This document shows, piece by piece, positions 40,097 through 51,563 of a stretch of 64,000 nucleotides of DNA (position 1 is its first letter; each line of letters starts with the position of its first letter). Below the pieces are notes generated by a model. The model worked only from the letters and a program-made list of their open reading frames with translations. It did no database searches and had not been told where the DNA came from. The stretch covers positions 20,077,860-20,141,859 of the forward strand of contig NC_058057.1 of NCBI RefSeq assembly GCF_020085105.1, written 5' to 3'. The stretch comes from Siniperca chuatsi (taxonomy: Eukaryota > Chordata > Actinopteri > Centrarchiformes > Sinipercidae). A program made the position numbers and the translations under genes.

Positions 40097-40400
40097 TTAA
40101 CCTAGAAAACACAACATCTTTCCTACATTTACCTTGATTATTTCTGACTGACAGATTTTATAGTTTTCTCTACCCATAATGTCATTATTCCAGATTTCCT
40201 GCCAAGATGTCATTATTCCCTGATGAGTTAGAGATTTTGCTTTGGATCTCCCAAAACAAATTTCCAAAATGTCGTTATCATTTTTGTTCAATGCATTTTT
40301 AGCAAGCCTATCTGCAATCTCATTCTCCTCTATTCCAACATGTGCTGGTTATCCAGCAGAAATTAACATCTATACCTAGTTGCTGTAGATTTAATAAGAC
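40097..40400 (-). mobile_element. LINE RNase H-domain fragment
   Basis: On the minus strand the frame reads PAHVGIEENEIADRLAKNAL, the H-x-G-x-x-x-N-E-x-A-D signature of the RNase H domain found at the end of I/Nimb-type LINE ORF2. A basic region with a W-Q-E-I-W motif follows. An in-frame stop just before PAHVG shows it is dead. Confidence 0.7.
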
Positions 40401-40643
40401 CATATTAACCTTAACCAAAAGATCCTCTCGGACTGTGTGTTTGTTTTCAGCGCCTCAAAATTCCGTCGGTTTGCTGAATGTCTATTGTGACATCACCACT
40501 CTGCATGTTACTCTACGATTCGGTCACATAACGTTCCCCACGCAAACTTTAGGGGAAGAATGAAAACATTAGTTTTACTTGATATCAAACAGCGAGTTGT
40601 ATTTTAAAAGTCAAGTGGTCCCACATATATCTACTATTTATCT

Positions 40644-40705
40644 GGAATGATAACTGTTTGCCCCGAATGATAAAACGTTTGCCCGGAATGATAAAATGTT
40701 TGCGT
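40644..40705 (+). repeat. Three tandem 20-21 bp units
   Basis: Units at 40,644-40,663, 40,664-40,684 and 40,685-40,705 share the core gaatgataa followed by gtttgc. Units two and three differ at only a few bases. It is a small minisatellite without visible function. Confidence 0.75.
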
Positions 40706-41224
40706 GGAGCGGCACATTCGGCGGAAATGTTGGATTTTAACATTAGTTTTGCAAACGTTTTACCATCCCGGACAGATGGTAGACATCTGTAGGTCACTAA
40801 AAACACCATTGAAGATGTAATCCTCTACTTAATCACAGGTAGCGTTTTTGGTTTGGTGAACGATGGGAGCCAGCCCCCCCAACCTTGGAGCACATTTAAA
40901 TTGCGGGAAAAGAAATGCATGAAGACAATAGACTGTGATAAAGATGAACAAATTACATTTGTATTATATATTTTTTGTTTCATATTATATCATCCAAATT
41001 AAATTGAAGTATACTGTCTGTGTCTATATAGAGTTGTGTAATTATTTATTAACCATACTATTTCATTAGTAGGGTATTATTTTTGTTATAGGCTACAATA
41101 AATAGTCTTTCCCACTTTTTAACCATCAATATGACAGAATGTTTCAATGTATTGCAAATGAAGAATCATGCACATTTATTTCTTGCAATAAATAAGAAAG
41201 TAACTTAGGCAGTGACCTGCAGAA

Positions 41225-41335
41225 GTGGTACTAAATGAGGAGCCGTTTGGGAGCCGAAAGAGCCGGCTCTCGGAAAGGAACAGAGCCATAAGATCCGGCT
41301 TCCTTCAAAAAGCTGTAATTCCCATCACTAGAACG
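41225..41335. mobile_element. hAT-like transposon end (tentative)
   Basis: gggagccgaaagagccggct is palindrome-rich and is followed, about 60 bases on, by ctgtaattcccatcactag. The latter resembles a terminal tagtgatgggaattacag seen at hAT element ends. Assignment is from memory of such ends; the opposite end was not securely found (gatgggagcc at 40,862 may be a remnant). Confidence 0.35.
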
Positions 41336-42608
41336 GTGTGACCTCCCTGACACCGGAGGTCCATGATACGGGTTAGGTCTTTAATAAAAACACAGTATAG
41401 GCCAGTAGTACCAACAAATAAATAGGCTAACAATACAAATACTGGTGAGCGGCATAGAAGTAAGGCAGACTCATCAGATCTCACATTCCTTTAACATGCA
41501 CTGAAAAATCAACTAATAAATAAAAATATATATTTTGCAATAGTTCAGGCAGCACACAGTATTTAAATCTGAATATGGACAGACATATACAGCAAGAAAA
41601 CAGATTAAATGAATAAATACTCTTTGAATGTATTTATTTTTGACAGAAAACAAATCAACATGTTCAAATAATTTGTTTCGTTCAAATAATTTTCCAATTG
41701 CCACCAGTCAATTTCAATATTTGAGTAATTGAGAAGAAATCACTGTGAATCTGTTAAATTAAATGGCTAAAAATGAACTTTTGCAGCAACAGTGTATTGA
41801 AATGCGAAAGACAAAAGTTGCCTTTTTTCCCATCACTGTGAAACATGTTCTGATCACCTTTATCATCATATATCAAAACAGGTCAAAACTGATACCTGGT
41901 TCAGTGATAATAACATCAAGAAAATGATCAAGATGATAAACATTAATATTACAGGATTTTTTACTTTGATAATGCTCTTTTATTCTAGGGAATACTTCGG
42001 TGCATCTAACATTAAAGAAAAGTAACTTAATACTTATTTGAAATAAAGGATTTCTGGCATAGTGTCACACTGAACACTTATCAGGACAGGAACGTATTGC
42101 AGCATACTGCTTAGTGACTAACTCTTTATGCAAACAGATTTAATTTCACTAAATCAGAATCAACAGTCTTAACTGGTCAGAATTCACCAATGCCGTTAAT
42201 GACTATTCGAACCTCTACGTAACAATCTGTTTATCTGTCTGAGCTTCTTGTTGGGCAGCAGGAGTGAATCCTCTCTCCCTCTGACAGCAGCCAAAATCCC
42301 ACCACACCAACACATTTTTACGGACATCACAGCCTGCTGGGCACATATTGAAACTGCTGGCGATTTTAAATGGGTAGAGAAGCAATGGTATTATTACCCA
42401 TCATAGAAGAAATTCTTAGATGTTTAAAGTTATGGGAAAATGTCCACCACTTCTTGTTTAAACTTCCCACAAAGACCCATCCTGTGATATTATTTTGGTG
42501 TAGGTCTACTCACAAATGGCACACTGTCCATGCAAGTCCATGCACTGCTGCTGGAGGAAAAGCTGTAGTATGCACGGGTTGAGCATCGTAACGGCAACAG
42601 AAGTGAAC

Positions 42609-43796
42609 TCAGGAGTTGTCAGAGGGAAGGTGCTCGAAGCCTTCGCTCTCCCTCACCAGCGCCCTCTCCAGGATGACACGGCCCTCCTTGTAGCGCTGGC
42701 TTTCCTCCGTTGCGAACTCGTACATCCAACCTAGCTTGCTGTTGCAGTTCTTGCAGCTGACGTCCCGCACCATGTGTCTTCCCGTCAGCATGACTCTGTC
42801 TTGCACCTCGCTGTGCTGCAGATTCACAACCTGGAGGGCAGCAGTCACATATCTGTCACCGTAACAGTTAGTTGCTTTTCTAGGATTTAGGATTTTTAGG
42901 TTTTTCCAAGCAAATTTCAGCAAGTTTTAGCATTTTAGAAGCACATTTTAGAAAACATTTCAAAGTCTGATAGGTGAGGCCCAGTAGTTACAAAATGAAT
43001 TAATTTAAATGACATTTAGGGCAGCAACTACAATTATTTACATTTATTGATATATTGATAATTGTTTAGTCTGAAATGTACCCAAAGAAATTCAATGCTT
43101 GAAAAATTACTGCAACTATTAATCTACTATCAAAATAATCAATGAACTAATCGATTAATATATTAATTGTATCAGCTCTAATGACGTCCACAGTCATCCA
43201 TCCATAAATGCTATTTGTATTGTTGAAATTAGGACCAATTTATCTCTCTTATTTTTGTTTAAAACATTTTCCAAAGTTATGTTAATGCTAATTCTTAAAT
43301 CCAATAACATCATCAATCATTAATCAGGACTATTGTGTGCTTGTCTGTGTTGGCATGAAACTTGGCCACTTGCTTTTGAAATGCTTACTAGCACAGAACA
43401 GCAAATGAGGAAATGTCTTACTATCTGTTAATGAGAAACTGATCACTATGTGGATAACACAATTTGGTTAATATCAGCAGAGCTATACATACATCACAGT
43501 GTTACTACAGTGGAAATTGCTATCTGACTCTGGGTGATCCTTTATCATCCTGAGATGTCTGTTAAAGTATTTTAACCATGATCCGATCAGTTAAACTAAC
43601 ACGTGCAACACTGTTGTTATCCATGATCCAGGTGAAGGAAGTGATGTGCAGGTACCTTGTTAAACAGGAAAGCTCGGCCGGTGGCTCCAGTGAAGCGTGT
43701 GGAGATGAGTTCAGCCCGGTTAGTCAGGATCGTGTCACAGTTGGCACAGGAGAAGAGGCGAGTCCCACCAATGTGATCCAAGAAGATCCGCCCCAT
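42609..43796 (-). CDS. ypel5: Yippee-like protein 5
   Basis: Small zinc-binding protein of the Yippee family. In mammals YPEL5 is a component or partner of the GID/CTLH ubiquitin ligase and localises to the nucleus and centrosome region. Two coding exons, read leftward: 43796-43656 (47 codons) and 42830-42609 (73 codons plus stop), joined in phase 0 across an 825-base intron, giving 120 residues. The zinc ligands are C17/C20 and C73/C76, exactly the C-X2-C-X52-C-X2-C Yippee signature. Further matches are [20 protein letters not shown] at the start, [20 protein letters not shown], and the end [11 protein letters not shown]. The sequence is nearly that of the mammalian protein (121 residues; one residue fewer in the FEH stretch here). 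Other YPEL paralogues differ clearly at both ends, so the assignment to YPEL5 is firm. Confidence 0.95.
43018..43185 (+). repeat. Dispersed repeat 'attaatc' family, copy E (ypel5 intron)
   Basis: Starts agggcagcaactacaattat and ends with a segment containing gaactaatcgattaatatat and atcagctct. It is a short internally deleted copy of the family seen at 16.3 and 27.5 kb. Confidence 0.5.
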
Positions 43797-44871
43797 TTCG
43801 TCTTAACCACCAGCAGGTTTAGCCTTGCTAGATGATGTAACACACATTTCTGAAGCAACTGAAGGCACTGTACGACCCAACCAAGTAAATACAAAAACAG
43901 AAAATTGTATTTTCTTTTTATGGGTGAGCAATACGATGATGTATACTGTGAGATGACTTTGCTAGATCATTTATACTGTGTTAGCTCTCCCTTTAATATC
44001 TCTGGTTGTATTAGTCCATTTTGAGCCATGTTGCAAAATCAATTACCAGGGCTGATTTATGGTAATATTGAATTTTTACATGCGTTTTGCATCATTGTGA
44101 TAAAGTACCTTGTTTTTTCAGGTATCTAATTTGCTGGATTTGCCAAAGACATTCCAGTCTGATAATTTTTTCCATTAACCCTTTTAACAAAATCTCAATT
44201 GGTTTTCCAGAAAGTTAATAACATCCAAATATATATCGATATAGGGACATAAAATTACATACACCGTGACACAGGATTTTATCCATATCCACTTCTTTTT
44301 TTCTATGACACCCAATTTCTAAAAAGTGTGACATTTAAGGAGTGAGGGAAAAAAACGAGACAGACCATGTCAGCTTGTAAAAAATGTATAGTCAAAGTAA
44401 TGTATTATAATGATTTTGCATTCTATGTAATGCTAAATAATTATTGTTGAGGGTACTGTTTTATTTGCATTCATTGTTGAAATGTTAGGTATTTACAGCC
44501 ATTATCTGTTCAGAAATGCATGTCATATTGCCTCTGCAACACAAACTAACCATACATTAATTTTGCTATAAAGAAAATAGTACCATTTAAGACTTTCACA
44601 CTCAAATAACTGGGATTTATAGGCATCATTAACTAAGGCCAGGTATGTCAATAACGAGGTTAAACAAAAGACAACGACAAAATGTCACTGTGGGATAGCT
44701 TCCTGTCATAAACTAGCAAAAGCTGTAAGTTTTATGAAATCAAAAAAGCAACACTAGTCTGCTTGATAGCCTGTCAGAAAACAAAAGCTCTGTTAGGAAA
44801 AATGTCAAAGGTATCCATAACAGCTAACTTAATAGGCCAAATAACGGCTTAGTCCTAGCCAAATTTCTCAC

Positions 44872-45060
44872 CTCGTAATACCGTTAGCTAGCTAGCGGAA
44901 CAGCAGTTCGGAGAAGAAACGTAGATTTTTCTCTTTGAGGTGTCTTTATTCACCAGTATGTCTTTACTCTCGAGTGATTAGCTCCCCGTTTCCTCTGTTA
45001 TTGTTGTTAAACTCGACTCAGAGGAGAGCAGTCGATGCAGCCTGTTACAATGGCGTTTGC
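44872..45060 (-). promoter_or_regulatory. ypel5: Probable 5' non-coding exon and promoter of ypel5
   Basis: On the minus strand ttacgag is followed by gtgag, a good donor, ending at 44,872. The preceding 150-190 bases are richer in G+C and CpG than the surroundings (agctagctaacggtatt, and gcggaagatgtcg on the minus strand). YPEL5 genes have a non-coding first exon, so this is the likely one. The start site and the acceptor before the ATG are not fixed. Confidence 0.45.
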
Positions 45061-46199
45061 TTTAATCAAGCTAGCGACAATGAGAACGACATCTTCCGCT
45101 TGAAACCTTCAAAGTAAATCTCCGCTATAAACATTTATTGCGTCAAGGCCGTTTTAAATGTTAACAACCTAATAATAATTATTATAATCATAATGGTCAT
45201 CATCTTAAACTTGTAGAGTCTGTACTGAAGACTAGAGTCCACACCTACATGCTTGCAACCAGCTTTTCTTTTCAATTACAAAGTCTGCTTTTATTTTGAA
45301 TACTGAGTCTCCCCAGTATTTCCGTGTATCTCTGGTAGCTTAATGCAGCTCTAAATGACCACAAGAGAGCAGCAGAGCACGCCCGTACACACACCAAGGA
45401 GTTGATCCATAGGACTAGATGTTGCAATAACTTTGTGCTTATTTTTTAAAAACATTGGTGTACTAACTCACAAATGGTGGATTTATAATTCCCAGGATGG
45501 TTACCTCTCATCATACATGCACCTGTATTGTTAAATTAATTCCAAGATACCCTCATTATGCACCCAGGACTCCCTTGAAAGCAATGAGTGGAATTTCCTG
45601 ATAAAATAAGTCAGTTGATTTGAACTGACCTGTTGACTGAGATTTCGGTATGGAACCACCCTAAAGAAGAGAAGAAAAAGTTTTGGATGTCAGAGAGTAC
45701 TGAGAGATGGACCAACACATTGTTGGTTTTGGTCTTTTTTATGGGATTTCTTGTCAATAGGAATATATATGGAACAATGCCAGCCTTATCCTTTAAGATC
45801 AGTCCCTGGTTTGTCAGATGTTGAATATTCATGTGTGTTTAATTAATTTAATGTTGCAGAGAGATAAACACATTACAGCCATGGTGACTTCTCCAGATTC
45901 AACAGCCTGTTGGGAAGAAGAGAAAGAAAGCAGGAGAAAGCGCACATACTGCGCTAGTTATCAAATATTATAGACCAATTTAGCATTGATCAAGGCTACC
46001 AGAGGCCACACTTTCAGTTGTGCTACCCAGACATCAATATACAGTCAGGTACTTATCATCATGTCCTATAAAAAATGCTACAATCAAGTAACAGATTAAC
46101 CTTGCGGATAAGATTAACAAAATCAAGATTGTGATTTACCTGGTGATATTTGGCATGTATCCAAATAAAAGACAGGTGTACTAGAAAATCCTAAAGGCT

Positions 46200-46480
46200 T
46201 GACGACAAACCCTTTTAATCCAAACTCACATAATGTCCTTCTCCACCTCTACCAGCTCAGTAAGCTTTCTGCCTTCATACTGAATGCCTCATACACTGTA
46301 TCCTCCCATGGCGTACAATATGTCTTCACCAGATTGCTCAAAACCCTCAAATCCTCCCACCTTAAGTTATGTGACAGTGAGCCAAAGGCATTAGCAATGT
46401 CCCAAAATACCACATAGAGATCTCTCTTTGTGCGCGCTGAGCAGCCAGAAAAGCAGTGATCAGTTACATCCATCTGGTGG
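46200..46480 (-). mobile_element. LINE reverse transcriptase fragment
   Basis: The minus-strand frame contains VVFWDIANAFGSLSHNL, matching the conserved x-D-x-x-N-A-F-G-S-x-x-H block of non-LTR reverse transcriptases. A degraded V-K-T-Y stretch follows. It continues out of frame and is inactive. Confidence 0.6.
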
Positions 46481-47043
46481 TCTATTGCTCCAGTTGGTGG
46501 GATATGAAGGCAGTGCTCTCTCCCTACACCCTTTCTTCTTGTTTCTTCTATTTCCCCCTTTGATACTTCACTTTAATAAAGAGGGGCCACTAAGACTGAC
46601 TGAGGGATGAACCTCAGTCAATCTTTGTAGAAAGCTACGCCAACTCTTTCTTTAATTCTGCTGTTTTTCAGAAGACTTCCTGCTCTTCTCAAAGCTGCCA
46701 GTTGATTCTTCACATTTCCATGCAGAGGCTCCTTCAAAGTCTTGACTGCTTTCTCCATTACTTCATAAGTCTGACAATCTCCTCCTGCTTTCTAAATGTA
46801 ACTGATTATTAAGCATCTTTTTTTGACGTCTCCCTGTCAGATTTATTACTGAAGCATCTCATTCACTCCTTCCACTAGCCATTTTACTCCAGGGACCAAA
46901 TTGATCAAACTTCCAAGAATTCACTTAAGAATGCTCCAAAGTGCCAATTTAGAGCAAAAACAATTCTTTACTGGGTGTGAAAAATAAGACACACTTATCA
47001 AGCAACTTAATCCTACTTACAGCAATGTGTAAGAGTAACTTTT

Positions 47044-47524
47044 AAAGGGGAACTCCACTGATTTTACACATTAAAGTCAGTTCACAGGTCTTTGGGTGTA
47101 CTACTGTGTGTGAAAAAAGTTATATGAAGCCTTTTGTGGCTTCAGAGGAATTGCCGCTAAATCTGATAAATTGCCTCAAGTGATGTCACTTAAGTCAGTG
47201 TCGGTTGTGTCTGAAGACTACAAGTTTGAAAAAAAATCTGGAGGTTTGGAGTTAGAAAGATGTTAGCTCACCACCCCTCTATAGCTCCTCATATCTGTTT
47301 GAGGCTAGCAGCTCGAGGCTATGTTAGCCGTTACTAGCAATGACAGCAGTCAAGTTGCATTGTGGGTAATGTCTGCACCAGGTTTTGACAAGGATGAATG
47401 TGTGGAATAAAAAAGACGATATCTCTGGTTTTGCTGCATCGATTTTGATTCTGGTACTTTCTTTAACCTGTCCATTGTGACTCCGTTACAGAAGTGCAAT
47501 GCTAAATCAGTGGAGTACTCTTTC
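47044..47524. mobile_element. MITE-like element with terminal inverted repeats
   Basis: The left end aaaggggaactccactgatt and the right end aatcagtggagtactcttt are inverse repeats with about two mismatches over 20 bases. The element is about 480 bp and has no coding frame, as expected for a non-autonomous DNA transposon. The target-site duplication is not clear. Confidence 0.75.
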
Positions 47525-49215
47525 CATCACATACAAGGATTTCCCCTCATCTGCCATATTATTCATTCTTTGAAAGAAATCAGCAAAAACATATGTAACA
47601 TTTAATTTTTGTTAAATCCTTAAAATATCTCTAATATATTTATAGTATATACATTTAAAAATAGGGATGAAATTGAAAATTTTCTTAAATTTCAGAGCAT
47701 TTTTAAGTTGTAAGAAATTTGATAAATAGCTTTGATTCTTAAGTTTGGGAGAAGGAATACAAGTGAAGGACTTTACTTTTAGCAGTTTGATAAATAGCTG
47801 AGCACTTTTCTCATGCATCTTCTCCTCACCCTTTTCCAGCTACAGGAGCTTACATGAAAAATATTTTTCTCTGTTTCAGGCTTCTAAACAAGTACCAGCC
47901 TTGTTTGTGGTCAAATGTTTTAAGATCTTTAATGAAATCCTGTCTGTTGCACCTTTTCTTGAGACAAAGAAGGGAGATTGTGCTTTAATCCCACGTCAAG
48001 TCAGTTTTTAATTGTTTGTACAGACAGTGAGGATGACTATCATGGTGTTGTTGCATATGCAGAAGTGTAACTGCAGGACAAACTGTTCTGCCCAACTAAG
48101 CCTGTTCAAAGATTAGCATAAATCGGGGCGATAAAAGCCATGCATCAGCAGAGTTAATGTCCTTGACGGAAGATAACAGACTGTAAAGGCAGTTTGACCT
48201 CATATCTGGATTATGGAAATCATGATGACATTGTTCATAATTCTGCAGCATTCAAGATCTGCTGGAAGGACACAATAGAGAGATCATGACTGTACATTTT
48301 TCAGAACAGAATGAACCTCATCTAAATGTGTATGTGTTTCTATGTGTATGTGTACAACTGCCCAAGTGATTTAATACAGTACTAATGTAGGCAGGATTAG
48401 AGGCAGTATTAGTGTCTGTAAATCACGGCATAAGGACAGTAGTAGAAAAAAATCTGTTTAGTTAGTTTCTGAACTTCTTTGCCCTTCTGGCCATCTATCA
48501 CATCTCTAATCAGAGGAGAGATAAGAGATAGTCAAGCATTACAACACTGATGCATCACTGTTGTGTAAAAAAGAACACAGTTCTCTACCTATGTTGTCGT
48601 GATGACAATATAAAGATATTAAGCAATACATCATCTCCATGCACAGTAACACTTTGAGCAGAAGTTTTTCAGGTCTCCTCCACTGTTTCCAAATAATTAA
48701 GTGGACGTAAATACAAATGTTTCATTGAAACAACCCCCAGAAGGTTCAGAAAGGAGTCACAAAAGCAGCTCACTGGACACCCACTCTCCACCCTCTTCTG
48801 AAATATACTGTACTCATAAACTCAACTTTGTTCCCAACATTACACTAAATGCTTTTTTCTAATCCTGTCACTGGTCCTGGCAGGCCCTTCTCTTCAAAAA
48901 TCAAAGTGTGTAAACTTTAGTCCATTTATTCCAAATGTATGTAACTCATCTGACATGAAGCCAAGCATGATCAGTGGAAAGATTGTTGTTTTTCCTCATT
49001 ATACTCATAAAATCTATAGATAAAAAGGAGACAGCTACAACTATTTGTGATAATAACCAAGATAATCTTTTCCCCCTTGCAGCGGGGGCGTTTTGCCCTG
49101 TCACACCATATATCTGTGGTTACAGGGTAACACAGTTAAACAGCCAGCCTACAAAGTGGCGTCATTCCTGACCTTATATTGTAGTGGAGAGGTCAAATTT
49201 AAATGCCAAGGAATA

Positions 49216-49760
49216 ACTTATAATTTTGGGAAATGCACTTTGCATAAAGACTGAAGGATTACAGCTAACCTGGCTCTGCCCAAAAGTAACAAAATGTGCC
49301 TACAAGCCACCAGCACCCCCAAAGTGACTTCCTGGAGTCGTCTTGTCACTGTGAGGTTGACAGGCAACCAGCAGGAAGAAACAGTCCAGTAAAAAAACAC
49401 GTAACACGTAAAACAACTTCAGTTTTTGTTCGGATGGTATCCAAAGAATATGCTGGTAGGCGGATTTTGTTACAGAGCCAGGCTAGCTGTTACCAATCTT
49501 TATGCTAAGCTAATCTTAGCATCAAAGCATTAAAAGCACTGAGTAGGTGTTCTAGCCGACTCGAGGCAAGATGATGGCAGGGTGACTTTATAACATCTGT
49601 CCAGGGACTACAGATGAAAAATAGCCTTTTGGGTAACTCTGCCGCATTTACAGCAATGTTTATTAATGTGCAATGTTCCTGTTAAATAAACCAATAAATA
49701 AATAAGCTAACCGGCTGCTTGCTCCAGCTACATCTTTACTGTACAGATGTGAGAGTGGAT
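49216..49760 (+). repeat. Dispersed repeat with gctaacc/ctggctctg motifs
   Basis: Ordered phrases: ttttgggaaatgcactttgc, taacctggctctgccc, gtgacttcctggagtcgtct, tgtgaggttgacaggcaacc, agccaggctagctgttacca, and, after an interruption, agctaaccggctgcttgctc with gatgtgagagtgg. The last part recurs at 60,990-61,050. It is a multi-part percomorph-type repeat, partly palindromic around the gaggttgacaggcaacc stretch. Confidence 0.55.
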
Positions 49761-50746
49761 GTGTGAAATGTGTGTCGAGCCTAAATTAGCAGAAATAATC
49801 TGATTGAAATTTTCATTAAGCTTTAAAGCAATCTTCAATCACATGTTTGACTGCAGTTAATCTGCCCGCCTTCAAGATGGTGATATATTGAGCAAAACAA
49901 TCTAAGCATCCGTAGCTGATTACCCTGTTTCAGCATCCATAGAATAAACTAGATGCACGGCCTCTTGATATAAAAAAATGTGTGACTCAAATCATTGTCA
50001 CAATTACACAGTTCTGACACAGAAGACAAAACAAGGCTTATATAACTAAAGTCATGCTGTGTAGCTGCAGATGTGCAGATTTTTATCATGACTACAAACA
50101 GATTAATAGTGTGATTGTGTTTTATGTAGCTTGTTAAACTAATAGAGAAAGACATTAACCTCTTCTCTTATCTAACTGCAGAACAGATAATGTATTGCTC
50201 TTTTATCAGAGAAATGCGAGAACCTTGAAGTTACTTCCTTTTGCAACTCTAAATGTTTTGATTATGACTGTCATCCCAGTCCAGTAGTAGTAGTATATTA
50301 CAGTCTAACTGCAGATTTTCTGTAGTTAAAGAAGAACATAGAGTCATGTTTCAGTAATGTTATAATGTTTTATCATATCTTAGATTCTGATATATATAGT
50401 CGTTTTTATTTATGGTAACCAAATGAACAATAAAGTATAAAGCGAAAATAAATTTAGCAAAGAGATTTAGATAGAATCACATTAACACCCTGAAGTTCAC
50501 TTGCACTCACTATTACAATAAAAGTTTAATTTGTGTCATTGTTTCATTATAAAACCTTATGGCCGTGTCCTTTGGACAAGTAGGCCAGCCCCTCCCCTCT
50601 GTTCATATTTATGATGCGTATAGTTTACTGGACAGGTGTAACTGATAATGACATAGAAAGACGACTGACCGCCAAACACAGAGAGCAGAGAGGAAGGAAG
50701 GCTGCAGAAAAGATCCATGAGGACAAAATCAGAGAAAATCAGAGAG

Positions 50747-51519
50747 ATGATGCTTCCACAGCTGGTTGTGATCACAGTCCTGGGGCTCACATGGACGACA
50801 GGTTTCCACCGTTTGCTTAATTTAATGCTACCGTTTTTTAAAATCTTACATAGGAGAAACTGATACTCACTGTTTTTAACTGCCATAGAGGGTATAAACA
50901 TTATAAATCGTGTAGTAAACTTGTGAAGGATCCTCATTTTTGTGGGATGAAGTTGGATTGTATGGTTCTGGATAACATTTGACATCACATCTCATCAGCA
51001 GAGTAAAGACAAGTATATTAAAATACATTCAGAAAAATATGTTTTTTCGGCTTACACCCATGGTTGTTTTGTATTTAACTCATGAAATTTAGAATCATAT
51101 TTAGTTTTTATTTTTTGGAATCCCTTTTTGATTTGACAGAACCATTATTGAATGTATAGATCTTCTTTCTGCTGTGTGCCTTTGCTACTCCACAAATTCT
51201 ATGACAACAAAAAGGTATGAATTAAAAAATTCTGCATGGCTCCTCATGTTGTTAAAAGTGACGAGTGAGCTTTGAGTGATATTTGATCCACTAATGTAGC
51301 ATACTAATATCATAGTGTAACATATTGGTGTGCCTCTAAAGATTTCCAATGACTTTTTCACAATTTGTATGAAAATTGTATGTGAGATCACTTCCACAAA
51401 CACACCAATCCCCATGGAGACACACACGTTTTGATGTGTTTTACATTGCAAAAAGTGCAATGGTCAAGTTGGAAGAACCAGAAGAAGAAGAATAGCTATA
51501 CAGAATAGTAATTTGTGTG

Positions 51520-51563
<44 letters not shown>

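Larger units (their letters stand above)
39568..42608. other. Intergenic region between slc35a1 and ypel5
   Basis: Holds the slc35a1 promoter with a microsatellite, a LINE RNase H remnant, a short tandem repeat and a transposon-like end (listed separately). TTTATT at 41,978-41,983 is AATAAA on the minus strand and could end the ypel5 transcript, which would make everything from about 41,970 its 3' UTR. No further gene is seen. Confidence 0.55.
45061..50746. other. Intergenic region between ypel5 and plb1
   Basis: 5.7 kb between two divergent genes. It holds a LINE RT remnant (46.2-46.5 kb), a MITE-like element (47.0-47.5 kb) and a dispersed repeat (49.2-49.8 kb). The remaining sequence is AT-rich and I see no coding exon or RNA gene in it. 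The plb1 promoter and leader should be within the last few hundred bases; a purine-rich leader-like stretch precedes the ATG. Confidence 0.6.

Noticed and set aside
42516-42734. Plus-strand frame over the ypel5 last exon
   Set aside because: Shadow of the conserved minus-strand exon, whose Yippee signature is clear.
46199-46417. Plus-strand 72-codon frame
   Set aside because: Antisense to a recognisable reverse transcriptase fragment.
50557-50988. 143-codon minus-strand open frame overlapping plb1 exon 1
   Set aside because: It is antisense to the plb1 signal-peptide exon and has AT-rich, low-information composition without recognisable domain or splice context. Chance openness is likelier.
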